In this document: one piece after another, positions 36,683 through 48,835 of the stretch
Position numbering within the stretch: position 1 is the stretch's first letter
Layout: each line of letters opens with the position of its first letter
NCBI GenBank assembly: GCA_016801845.1
Contig: CM028910.1
Span: 15,158,629 to 15,222,628 of the forward strand
Direction: 5' to 3'
Source of the DNA: Polydactylus sextarius
Taxonomy: Eukaryota > Chordata > Actinopteri > Polynemidae
Length of the DNA: 64,000 bases
Made by a program: the position numbers and the translations under genes
The notes under the pieces: model-generated
Seen by the model: the letters and a program-made list of their open reading frames with translations, nothing else
Databases searched by the model: none
What the model was told of the DNA's origin: nothing

Positions 36683-38464
36683 TGTAGACCACTCACTCTT
36701 GAGATTTAGTGTGTTATACAATCCTCAACACTCCAGATATTAAAGTCAGTAACTGACTTACAATTGTGCTAATACTCTGGATAAGCTAGGCTAATACCGC
36801 TAACTGTTACCATGGGTCTTCAGTTTTATTGCTGCCATTTCAGCTGAGGCAGCTCATGAGGAGCTTTTCTATCAGTATAACATTTCTTGCCACTGTTTAT
36901 TGGTTTTTTGTATGCTTTATGGACATTGCTTGTTATAATGAATGGGGAACTGTGACAGCTATGCGTACTCTGTCACTGAAAACTGCAACATGATGTGGTC
37001 TTGAAAAATAATTTGAAAGATTTACTGTGCTTACAGCTGCCTATAAATCATTTGTTCCAAACTATTGGACTGTACGGAGAGACTCTTTGCAGCAATGTCA
37101 TGTTGAAGATGAGATTTTTGTTGTTGTTGTTGTTGATGGCTAATACAAATCAATTCCAGAATTACAACCTACAGCTGAGGTAAATTTATGTCCCAGTACA
37201 AATAACACCCTTCTATGCCAAGCCTTGTCTCTTGAAGATACATTTATTACCCACTCGTGTTCCCAGAGTGGTTTACCAAGGCTTGAAAAATGTGACATTA
37301 AGTCATTGCCAGTCTAATAAACATGTCTGAGCACCAGACATGAGCTAACTCTCAAAGCTTAAAACAATTTAAAGGCACTTTCAGTTTCAGCACTCTTGTT
37401 TGGTTTGTGAAGCAATATTCTTTTGCGCTTTAGGCCGACTTATCTTATTTCATTGCAATTACTGCAATGTGCACATAATTATAATCCTGAAACTCAGTGT
37501 GGTGGATTTATTTCTCATCTCTAATCATTTTTTTTTTGTTTCTTGTTTAACTTCTTTCCTCCTCCAGTAACTACAGTGCATACCAGACCACTGAACTAAT
37601 TAGAGGTAGAAAAATCTGACCGTAATTGTTTGTGCATCTAATGGCATCTCATTCAACATGGGAGATTTTTTATCACAGTGGCAGAAACAATCATTGTGAA
37701 GAAATGGGATAGATGGTGAGATATATTACTTTGCATGGTATTATATACATTTTTTTTCCCTGTATTCACAGTTTGTGATGCATATTTGTTTTTGTTGGGA
37801 GTTAGAAGATATTGGTGTTAATTCATTTGATGAAATGAACAACAAATGAATGTCTGTTTGGTGGTCAACATCCTGATAAGTGAACTAATCATAATCACAA
37901 AGATAAATCTCTTTGCATTATTTAACCAAATATCTGCATTCAATGATGTAACACTACACTCAATATTATGGCACTTCAATTAAAATAAATGAAACCAGGA
38001 ATTAAAAAGTAGCTCAGTGAAACATACTTGTGTAAAAGCCCTCTAATCACCTCAGCTTCTTTGTTTTTCTTTCTCTTCAGCCACTTTACAATGAATCATC
38101 GTCTTACATTAACACATTTTCACCCACAGATCGCTGGGAAAGCAGAGCTTAACCAGCGATCTGTGTAAAATTGTTTGCCCGTCAGGAATGTCTCTCATAG
38201 TACTGTGACAGACAAGTATGTCTGGATTTAAGCTTTTGGTGATGCTTTAAATCCCTCAGTCAACAAAAGAGGTTTCAGGCGATTTTCTCAAAGCCACCCT
38301 GTGGCTTCATTTCTGCACCTGCAGCATTTAACAACTGGAGGCTATGTCGGGATTATTCTGTGGATCCGACCCAACACACGTCAGTCTTTTGAGTTTGCTT
38401 TAGTTTACTCAAGTGTCACATAGGTGAGATTGACCTTATCGCAAAATATAAACCATAAACCATC

Positions 38465-38681
38465 TACAGTCATAGAAAAAATTATTAGACCACCCTTGTT
38501 TTCTTCAATTTCTTGTTGTAATGCCTGGTATAACTAAAGGTACATTTTTTATTTGGACAAATATAACAATAACACCAAAAAAAGCTCATAAAAGTTTAAT
38601 GTAACCAGGCATTAAAACAGACAAGAAACTGAAGAAAACAAGGAAAACAAGAGTGGTCTAATATTTTTTTGCATGACTTTA
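38465..38681. mobile_element. Palindromic MITE, ~217 bp
   Basis: The left arm TACAGTCATAGAAAAAATTA, TTAGACCACCCTTGTTTTCT, TCAATTTCTTG...AATGCCTGGT is matched by the right arm in reverse complement: TAAAGTCATGCAAAAAAATA, TTAGACCACTCTTGTTTTCC, TCAGTTTCTTG...TAATGCCTGGT. The arms are about 80 bp each around a central AT-rich loop, so the single strand can fold into one long hairpin. TA flanks both ends. The ends (CAGTCATGGAAAAAATTATTA type) belong to a DNA-transposon family that I recall as widespread in teleosts. Confidence 0.85.
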
Positions 38682-41111
38682 GAGTTGATGAGACACTTAT
38701 GGGCAAATATGGAAAATATGTAACACACAGCTATTTTTCTGTGTCTGTTATGATTTAATGAAGCATATTATACAATTCGTTTTGCTTTGATCGGAGCCAA
38801 AAATCCATTGTGTTACACGCCCCAGCTCACAAATCGTATTATCACTGTAATGGAGATATCACAAATAGCGTAGAAGTTACTGTTAATGGTGCTGTGACTT
38901 CAATAGGTTTAACAAAACTGAGGAACTCAGAGCAGGTCAGTTGTAAATTATGAATGAATCAATTCAATTGAATAAAGTATAATGATTTGATTTTTCATAA
39001 AGTGGCAGATTTAGTTATTTCAGTACATTTACATTTCTCATTGATGTAGAAGAAAAGGTTGGGATCAGTGTTGATTTATTAACCTGAGGTGACGTGTGGC
39101 TTTTGAATGCAGTTTTTGTCTTTTATCATTTTTGTGTTTTCCTGTGATTGATGCCTGATACCATCTGCAGCAGCTTAAATACCAACAATTAGTTTAAAAT
39201 ACGGTTCAACCTTGGTCTGCTGTGAATGTCAGGAGAATGTTCACGGTCTATAAATAGACCCCACAGGACCAAACGTAAACCAGAATACACAAACAAGCAG
39301 TTTTGGAGCACATGCTGAAAGAAACAACACATAAATGTTTTCCAAAAGTTTTTTTTTAATGGTTGATCCAGAAATGTTTATCTCAGCGATCTATGATTTA
39401 TTTATCAAGACCTAATTAAACACAAGTTCATCAAACACACAAGATATAACTGTGCACTATTAGATTAATGAACAGGAAAATAATCATTCCACTGATTCCC
39501 TATGAATTTAATTTGAGCATGGCATTATTGGATATATTTCATTGTGGAGAGGATGTGCCATGACAAAGCTTTCACAGAAATGAAGTGACACTCTGGGAAA
39601 GGCAGAGGACTGTAATGCCTCGTAATGGGGATGGATGGCGAAAAACCATCCCCGATGGTTTACAGGGTGATGCTCCCTATGACGGCTGAGTAAATACGGC
39701 CTAAATGGAAATCAGCGCAGAGGACTAGAACAGAGCATTAGGCCCCCCTTGTGTGTGCCAGACTATTATGGCCCCAAATCCCCACAAACCTACCTCTGAG
39801 ATCACATCAGCAAGACTCACCTCACTGAGCTACTGGCTGATAAAGCTGAGCACATCTCTGGCTGATGCAGCTCTGTTTTCACACTGACGACCTGGGAAAA
39901 GGGGCCATAGTCAACAATCGACTTTTTACTAAAGGGGATGTAAAAGTACGCACATCTAGGGCTGCAACGAAGAACTATTAAGTCTGTTACTGGCTAATCT
40001 GACAACAAAGTTGCACGAAAATAAATAAAGTACTTTATGCAAATATATAAGCCTTCCACCTTTATACACAGTGTTTCTCTCTTTCCTGATTAAAGTGTTA
40101 ATTAATAACTAATTATTCAACCATGTTAAGTTCATATTGAGAAAATTGGATAAATCAGTAAAATGTTATGTAAATTACTTTTCTCTGAACACTTTTCATA
40201 ATGTTATATAAAACTAATGAAACTATTATTACACTGAGCTTCATGTCAGGGTGAAGATTGAATATTTTCCATCTGCAGTGCATCAACAATATAAATCTTA
40301 GAATTAATTTTAATATGTTTGTACTCAGCTTGATATAGACCTTAAATTATAGCTGGTATAAATGATGTCTCTCTTCAGCCATTACAACCTGAAATACTTG
40401 AAGAGTTGGGACATTTCTAAAATATAACAGCCTGAATGGAACATGTCATTCATCTATAAATGTCTTTATCTCTTAAAATGAAGACACTTAAAGTAGAACT
40501 GCGGTGTAAACTGATTTTGGTGATAACGAGTTGTTATGTTTGGAGCAAAACTATGCTAGCCGACTTCATGCTCCTTAATTAAAATGAATGTTTCCAATCA
40601 GTTTCTGAGCCTGAAAACTGTTTGATTCAATCCAGGGCTGTTGCACTAAAGAATGACAAATGAATACAAAGAATGACTGGAGATCAAATGAGATTAATCT
40701 ATTAAAAAATGTAACTGTGGGTCGTGTCTTTGCATCTCGTGGAGTCGTTTATTTATCTGTCCAGCAGACACTAAAGGAAACTGTAAAAATTTGTAGAAGT
40801 AAATGTAGTGCAGGGGTCGATGATGTGGTTAAAATCAATATTATTATGTGTCCTCATATTCCATTATGTTTATTGACATATCATACATGTTATGCATCCC
40901 AACACACATATAAAATAATGAAGCTGTTGTGAACTGTGATGCAGGGTTTAATCACAGTTTCCTTGAAATCATAAATTCGAAGAAGAAGTTTTATAAAACA
41001 TAATAAATCAGCAATTTTATAAACCGTAATGTATTTCCACAACCACCACTAGTCAACAGTGCTGCTCATGTCTTGACTCTACTAATGTTTTGTGTAAACT
41101 ATTGAATGCCT

Positions 41112-41158
41112 TAATTTCCCTTTGGGATCAATAAAGTATTCATCTATCAATCTATCTA
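41112..41158 (+). mobile_element. LINE/SINE 3' tail with (ATCT)n
   Basis: The sequence AATTTCCCTTTGGGATCAAT, AAAGTATTCATCTATCAATC, TATCT is the standard 3' end of a teleost non-LTR element (GGGATCAATAAAGTATCTATC type, probably RTE/Expander- or Rex-related). No coding part is visible upstream, so this is a 5'-truncated insertion. Confidence 0.7.
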
Positions 41159-41402
41159 ATAATATGTGCACATTCAACAGACTCACCAATGTATTGTTTT
41201 GCTATCAAAGTGTTTAAATCATTTAATCTGCAACAGCACTGATTAAGTCTTCATTCAAGGGTCAATTAATTAACTTAGAGCCTTCAGCCAGATCACTGAA
41301 AACAATCAAATGTTTTACCCTCTGAATACACATCGGTCACTTGCTGTGTCACCTAATCTCAACCTCCAGGAAGTGCAACTGCCTGCAAACTATCTGGAAA
41401 AA

Positions 41403-41437
41403 TGTGTGTGTGTGTGTGTGTGACACAGAGAGAGAGA
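41403..41437 (+). repeat. (TG)10 with short (GA)n
   Basis: A TG run to 41422 followed by ACACAGAGAGAGAGA. Confidence 0.9.
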
Positions 41438-44400
41438 TATTACTGTAGGTCAAAGGTCAGGAGGTCAGGAGAACACTGTAAGAGGGTCACTTATCCTACA
41501 AAAAGCAAACTCACACCAAGAGTCATGAACTGAAAAATGGTTGCACCTCATTAAAAAAACAACCGGCTGACAGACTAGAACACGATACTCACAGTAAACC
41601 CTCTAACCTGCAGGGGAGCGATGTGTATGTAATCCCTATGGATACTGTAGGCTCATGTTGAAACATGAAACGCAGGCTGCTGCTCATAAAACATTAACAC
41701 TGGATCACAGAGCATGTAAAAAGCATGTCAATTTCAACTTAGGTTGTTCAAGGACCTGACTCTGGGGGCAACTAGCATCCTACACCAGAGGATGCAGGCT
41801 TGACTCATTAATATGTATGCACACTGGACACTGTATCCACTTGACTGAAAATGCTTGCGTGGTGAGAAAAACGACTCAGGAAGTGTCGACATTGATATAA
41901 AAAGTAGCTTGTAGTATTCATTACGCACAGCTTCGGGCTCCTCCCAGTTGGAGTACTCACATGAGATGTTTTTTGGCAGATGAACATTTCATTAACTAGA
42001 ATCCGATTTGGCAAAGAAAAACACATGGATTCAGCTACGTTTGCTAGTGTGCTTGGTTGAGCACTCTGAGTGGTGGATAATACATTCCCATTTCTCATTA
42101 TAACTGTATATATTAACATTTTTTACATTGTGTAACTTGGCCTACTCAGAATATGGAGCATAGATTTAACAGGCTTACAGAAGGTGTTGTATGTGTAGGG
42201 CACATATGGAGAAAATAATTGGATTTACAACTAATTAAACTGTCAGTAAATATACATTTGTCCCTTATGGTTTCTCTATTAAAAATGAAACACTAGTATA
42301 GGACTAATATCATCTGTATTTATAGTACTTGATAATTATAACAACTGAGACACGAGCTTCATTTCAGAGAATCATATGACTTCAGAGCTGCGCTTGACTT
42401 GCATTTTTGTTTGCTCTCATCTTCCTAATTGCAACTCTTGCATAAATGTCATGTAATTCACATTCATAAGTTCATCTTCACACACTTTTTAAACCTCTAG
42501 AAAGATTGTAAGTTGCTTTATGCTGTGATCACCGTTCTCTCCACATGCTTTTCTATCCTCTCTTCCCCCCCTAAAACTGTATGTATTCTCTGGAGATATG
42601 TCAACTATCAGCTACCACACAACTAAATAACAGGCTCAGTTTTGACTCCCACAGTTTTTAGCAGGAGAAGACTGATTTTCTCTTTAAATTACACTTCATG
42701 TCTGCTGACAGAGGAGCGAGAACTGAATTGTAAAGTGAAGTGCATCCACTGCTCTAGTGATGGTTCTTTATGGTCACGTCAGCTGCAAGGACAGAGGACG
42801 GGCTTTCATTTGAGCAGCTGTGGCCATATAGTCAGCACAGGAACAAATCAAACATGTAAGCTCTGCTGTCACCTGTTAAATCATTCAAGTTATGGGAGAC
42901 GTACAATCTTAAATTTTCTATGGTGGTGTATAGGATACACTTGTATCCACAACTCCTCAGCACCTCCCTGCTGTTGTATTTGTTGCTCACTTGATTTTGA
43001 ATAGTCGCAAATAATACATCAGAATCAGTTTCCAGATATGGACTGCTGCTTCTTTTGATTGACAGGTTCATTAATTTAGACCTGGGAGAATGACAGCATG
43101 TCAGTGGAGCTGTAATGTTGAGCATGGAATGAGAGGAATATGTTGTTCCAGCAGATGCCAGACGAAACGTGTCGTATCCGCTAAACAAATTCCAGCCTCT
43201 TGCAATGAGGACACATTTCTTACTGTCTTAAGGGAAACGTAACCCTTTGATTAACCTTACAACAGTCCTGGAGGAATCTTCCTTCCTTGTTGACATGGTT
43301 CAAACAGCTGTATTACATGACCCACAGCTACCTGAACAGGTTTACATGCACTTATTCATCTGCTGCCATCTGGACACTTCACTCTTCATGTTCTTCAGCC
43401 TGACCATACTCTGCAGCTGCACCACTGCTGTCTAATGCCATTCAGTCATCAATATCCTTATGGCTGTGGTCAAGGCCTAAGATGCACTCGTGGTCTTATT
43501 TATAATAACCACAAGAAGGAAGGAGGGGAAGTAAACATACAATTCAATTGAAGACTATATATAATATAAATTGATACATTTACTAACCTTAAGAATTAAG
43601 TGTTTAGTTTTCATTACTGTGGTGGTAGAAAATGTGGTATGATGTATGTAGTATAATTCAATGGATTATGTCATTAAAATGTAAATATGTTAAGTGTCAA
43701 TTCAGCTATTGTCCCCTGGAGACTGCACAACTCACAATGGTCTTGGTCCACGAACGTTGGACTCTTATGATTTTGAGATCATGTCTGAGAAAAACAAAGT
43801 TGTTTTAGATAGAGACAGTCAGGGGGCAACAACGACAACAACAACCAGTTTAGGAAAAAATGTCATCAATGAAGAGCAGAGAGATTGTGGAATCAGACAG
43901 GATAATCACTTTTTAATGCTCAGCAGTAATACTTGATGCCAGTTGTAAGCAAGAGGAAAGCAGAAACAGACTAAGTGTAATCTATTGAATGCAAATAGAA
44001 AGAGTGTGCAGTTAACTATACTATATAGTTTATTATATATAGCTTCCCCTAAATCAGGAGCTAAATCAAGGGACTGAAAATGCCTTTAAGTAAAGAGTGC
44101 ATTTTCTGCCCCATAATGACAGTCCTAAATGAAAACCGTCTCTTAATTGCACAGACACTATAGTGGTGTTTGACTTAGTTTACTGCTCTTTCTTCAGACA
44201 ATCTAATAACCTGGAAGCAAGGCCAGCCTTTACAGAAAGTGAAGCAGTGTCTTTATTTCAGCAGCAAAACAAATAACTGTGAGTCATTTCTCTCCTTTAA
44301 CACGGAAGCTACAGACCAGAAACATATAGAGCCATCTGCAAGCTCCTGGAGGATGTGGAGTACCTGCGAAAATACCTGTACTTCAGCAATTCCTCATGTG

Positions 44401-44884
44401 AATTTGCTCCTCAGTGCACTCTGTCGTCCAAGAGTAATGACATGCAGTGTTGGCTTGTTTTATTTTGAACTACACAGCTGCTCCAACAATCTCACTGAGC
44501 AGGTATATTGGTGGATTTTTTCATTTTATTATGCAGTGTTAAGCAATAATTTTCATCTATAAAGATGTTTTTTAGGAAAATGTGGAATGTGTATATGTGT
44601 ATGTGTGTGTGTGTGTAAATAATGGGTTTTGAATGTATCATATATTCTCAGTGGCCTCATCTTCACCTCAAATAGTTGTGTAGTTACATTCACACAACAA
44701 TCTTCACACAGCTTCATTGGACTCCATCTCCATCAACTTGTGGTTACCCACGTGTTAATTGGTCTCGGAGTTTTTTGTGGTTGATCTGCTAATTTCACAA
44801 GACCCAACTTTCCGATAGTCTAGTTTGTTAAATGTTTTAGTGCCGTAGTTGAAGAGACAGCAGTGATACTGTCGATAATGTCAG

Positions 44885-45165
44885 CCAGTCCACCACTTTA
44901 GTCCAGTATGGTTCAACCTCTCAACAACTGGTGCATGGATCATCATGTAATTGTGCATAAACAATCATAATCTGGTAAGGATGATTCTACTCAATTTGGT
45001 GATATTCTCAACTTTGCACTAGAGCTGCTATGAGATCCACATTTTTTTTAGTTTTTAGTGACATGTCTCGGCAACTTTCAGAAAGATCACTATTAGATCC
45101 AGATGGATATCCATGGTGTCTGGAGGGCACATTTCCACCAGTGCCACCATCATGTCAAAGTTTCT
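44885..45165 (+). repeat. Dispersed teleost repeat A, degenerate copy
   Basis: GTCCACCACTTTAGTCCAGT, then ACATGTCTCGGCAACTTTC, then CTGGAGGGCACATTTCC and GCCACCATCATGTCAAAGTT follow the order of repeat A (CCACCACTTTGGTCC, AATGTCTCGACAACTATTGG, GCCATCATCAGGTCAAAATT). The copy is strongly diverged and interrupted. Confidence 0.5.
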
Positions 45166-47129
45166 TTATCTACCAGTGTGGTTTTATTTACAACATTAAA
45201 ACATCACAGAAATGGAGACATATTTGTCATTTTCCTCCCTAGAAAATGACACACATGTGACAAAACTCCCTAGCAGGTGTAATAGTTATAATAGAAGCTA
45301 ATGAAGATGTCTGGTCAAGTTACTATTAAGGAACAAACTTCATGTTGCTGGATGATGTTGCTGGTTTCCAAGTTTATCCTAAACATGAACACGTTTATCA
45401 CCCTAAATTTCGGGCTAGGAGTGAGATCAGAAAACTCATCCATGCATCAACAATGACATGTTTTGTTATTAAATTTGAAGGATGTGCTGTAGAAACACTA
45501 AAATAAGCCCCATAACATCTAGAAGGAGACTACACAGAGTGGGGAAAGTTATTCTTCTGCTTTGCAAAATTAATGGAAGGCCATCATCATTATAGTAATC
45601 ATTTAATTTTATGCATTTTTTCTGCACTGTTCTTTTGCAGACATAAATTAGAGAATTTGTCTTCCCTTCATATATTCAAATATTCACAGATGAAACAATC
45701 TAACTGATTTATAACAGGACACCCACCATCAAAAATGCTAAAAAGGGAAATGATTCCAGGTTGGTATTAAAACTACCTTTCACCAGAACACTCTCATTTT
45801 CTGTAATGTCTTTTTCTGCTTTTGAATCTAGATCCTTTCTGTGACTCAGATACTAAACAAAAGAAACTCATCTGATTTGAGGAGCCAGATGGACAGAAAT
45901 GACCTGGGGGACAAAAGAAACCAGTAAATAAATTGAATTCATCCTGACATTAGACCCCTTTCGTGCCAGGGTAATCAAGGGGACACATTTTCACTCAGAA
46001 AAAATCACAGTCTCTTTAATTGACCTCGTCCATTATACATGTAACTATTTGACCCTGACTCTCATTACCTGACACAAACTCATCCATTTCCCTCTTCACT
46101 TTTCAGTAAGACCTGCAGGGTTTCTGCAAGTGCAGAGTGAACTTGGGGTTGTAATTCCTCCACTGGCAGCAGAGCCACCAGCTGGAGGGTAATAAAAGAA
46201 GTTGACATTAGAGTCTTTTCAGCTGCTGAAATGCTACTGCACATCTCTTGCTATAGTCAGCCTGTGAGGGAGAAGAGTGGGGGGAGAACAGAGCAACACT
46301 GAGAAATGACTAAACTTTAACTGAGGCTCCACATATTAGCTGACTTTCCACTATTTTCACTTTTATTGATGTCCCTTTGTTGTACACTGGTGTCTATCTG
46401 GATGTGTTGACAGGCATTGTCTTTTTAATTGCTGTTTTAAAGCAAGATTTATACACTGGACATTAGGGAATGCACCCTGAGTCAAGTTTTACCTGACAAA
46501 ACTCTTTGTTTAAGTTTAGAGAAAGATTTAGTTCTCACGGCCAGAATTAATTGAGTGTGATGTTCACTGCTGAGGCCAAGAGGGATGAAAAATCCCAAAA
46601 CAAAACAGAACACCTACTCAACGAACACATTTTCCAGTGGTTGAATGTTCAGACTTAAAACCAACCCACCAAATGTCGTCAGATACTTATTCTGAGGGGG
46701 CTAAATCCCAGCTGATACCAAGGCAAGGCGAAATGGAGAAAACAGACAAAATGTATTTTGTGAACTTAAAGATTCAATCATCACCCCCACAAAGAAGCTG
46801 ATTGGACAAATAGATTTTGGTTCCCTTTCAACTAAGAACTAGTGGGAAACAAATTAAATGCCTTTGTGAATGTTTGCTGATAAGTTCAGAAAGAAAAATT
46901 CCTCTTTAATTTTACCTCAAGGTTTTACCTAATGTCTTAAATCAAAACAAACCTGCACAAACTGGAGCTGTCAGAATTATTCATTCATTCATTCATTTCA
47001 CATCTCGACTTCGGATACCACATACACATCTGAGAGTGCCTTGGAGAGATAATAGAGGTGGCCATGATGGCAAGAGAGCTGGATTGAATGACATAGGCAT
47101 TTTAATGGCGGCCGGGCAGTAAAGCTCAC

Positions 47130-47255
47130 CCTCAGGATGAACTCTCCCTCTGCCTCCAATTTAACACTCTCTCCCTTTGATAGCTCCTCATATCCTGGCA
47201 GAACAAAAGCCCTCTCCAAACCCCCAGCAGCCAGTTCCCTCTCTTCCCCCATTAC
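47130..47255 (-). other. Candidate cassette exon, 42 open codons
   Basis: On the minus strand an acceptor with a good pyrimidine tract (CCACATTCTTCTTAATGTGC AG) is followed by 126 nt without a stop in phase 0 and then a strong donor, CTGAGG|GTGAGC. The translation starts VMGEERELAAGGLERAFVLP and ends EAEGEFILR; it is highly charged. Length and phase (0-0) would let it be inserted ahead of the exon at 31749 without breaking the frame. It does not match any PEX5L isoform I recall. It could be a lineage-specific cassette, an exon of an unrelated transcript, or chance within a GC-richer non-coding block. Confidence 0.3.
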
Positions 47256-48004
47256 CTGCACATTAAGAAGAATGTGGGGAGAAAGAGGTCATTGAGCCCC
47301 TCTCGTGGTGCCAACCCAAGTCATTACTTATACTATAGATGTATTTCAAACCTACAGCTTGGCCGGCAGCTGCTAATGATGAGGGATGACAGTAAAGGAG
47401 GAGGATCCCTTCTGTGCACTGAGCAGCAGGGTACAGTAACCTGATTACTAGCGGCTGCCTGGGAAATGGCATTACTTTCTCGCGGCAGACCAGTCTCTCA
47501 CTTCGAGCCTCCGACTGTCCTAGATCCAGGCAGCTGCACTGCCTCTCTCTCTCTCTGTGGATGAGTTTATCATAATGCTTTGTAAAAAGCTGCTGTTCGC
47601 AAGACTACTGAGCAGCCGTCTAGCCCTGAGAGCTTTGATTGCAAAATGTGGCTTTCTGTCTTCCTCATGCATTACTATTTCAGTCCATCAAGGCGTGTTT
47701 TGATTTAATTATCCACCTACAACAAAGAGTGCTGGTCCAGCTGCCTCTCTGTTACATGACAAAGATGCTGTTGAGTACAGTATGCCACTGGGAGTTACAG
47801 CTGAGATGTGGACAGTAGGATAAAAAGCAGATGGCATCGTGCATCTTCAAAGCTGAGAGCCATTCACATTGCGACCTTTTAATATGTTGACTTTAAACCG
47901 AAAATTGGCTTTCATCTTTAGGATACCTGTAATTCAGTCCAGTCATTTGTCTGTTCTGTCTCAAGTGTCTGTGGTACTGAAATACACCCAGAGCTATTTA
48001 TGGA

Positions 48005-48070
48005 CAGAGAGAGAGAGAAAGAGAGGGAGAGAGAGTGCGAGCAAGAGACACAGAGGGAGAGTGAGAGAAA
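48005..48070 (+). repeat. (GA)n-rich purine tract
   Basis: Imperfect GAGAGA/GGGAGA repeats run along the plus strand. The purine/pyrimidine strand asymmetry is strong. Confidence 0.9.
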
Positions 48071-48499
48071 GCAATGTTCAGTAAAAATAAGACTAAGAAT
48101 ATGTTTGAGCTCCGGAGAGTGTCCAGAGAATTAGGTCCGGACGTTCTTCTGAGTTTCCCTTCCTCCCATGTAGCCCTCAGTTTGAACGATGAGAGACACA
48201 ATTTCACCAATATTGTGTTTGTTCTAGGGGCGAGGTGGTGCCAGGGCAGAGCATCATCAGCATGCCCGCTCACGCACAGTGAAACCTCCTTACCTGCTCT
48301 CTTCACACATCAGCTCAGTCGGACATGACACAGACTCTATGCTCGGAAGCTGGCAGGACAAAATCAGTTTAATGTCTGTGTCAATTGATTGGAACATTTG
48401 CATTCACATCTCTTCTGGGTAATATATTGAAACTGCAGGTTTCACTGTGCATGTGTGAAAGCAGCTTACGAGTCTGTGGCCTCACCACCACCAGCTCAG

Positions 48500-48835
48500 T
48501 GCTGAGGCACAGTGGTGATTTGAACAAAATGCTTACATCAGCATGCTAACATGCTCATAATGACAATGTCAACATGCCCTAACATGCTGCAGGTGTGATG
48601 TTTACCATGTTCACCATCTCAGCTTAGTGTGGTAACATTTGCTTATTAAGTACCAAACACAACAAGTACGGATTTTGACAATTTCACATTTCACAAAAAC
48701 CCTTGTTCTAGAGGAAATATCTCCAAACAGTATTCATCCTCTGGGGAACAAAAATATCTGGGCTACTGGGATGGTTTTGGACCAAAGTGGTGGACAGATT
48801 CTGCTGGGTGGATGCTGCTACCATCACACAAAAAA
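48500..48835 (-). repeat. Dispersed teleost repeat A, best copy (minus)
   Basis: GCATGCTAACATGCTCATAA, TGTTTACCATGTTCACCATC, TATTCATCCTCTGGGGAACA and ACCAAAGTGGTGGACAG are in the right order for the reverse orientation of repeat A. This is the least decayed of the four copies in the window. It contains no coding capacity. Confidence 0.7.

Noticed and set aside
44301..44466. Plus-strand open stretch of about 55 codons containing CKLLEDVEYLRKYLYF, which looks protein-like.
   Set aside because: It is bounded by a TAA and a TGA, has no ATG near the start and no convincing acceptor or donor, and matches no family I recognise. Amino-acid appearance alone is not enough.
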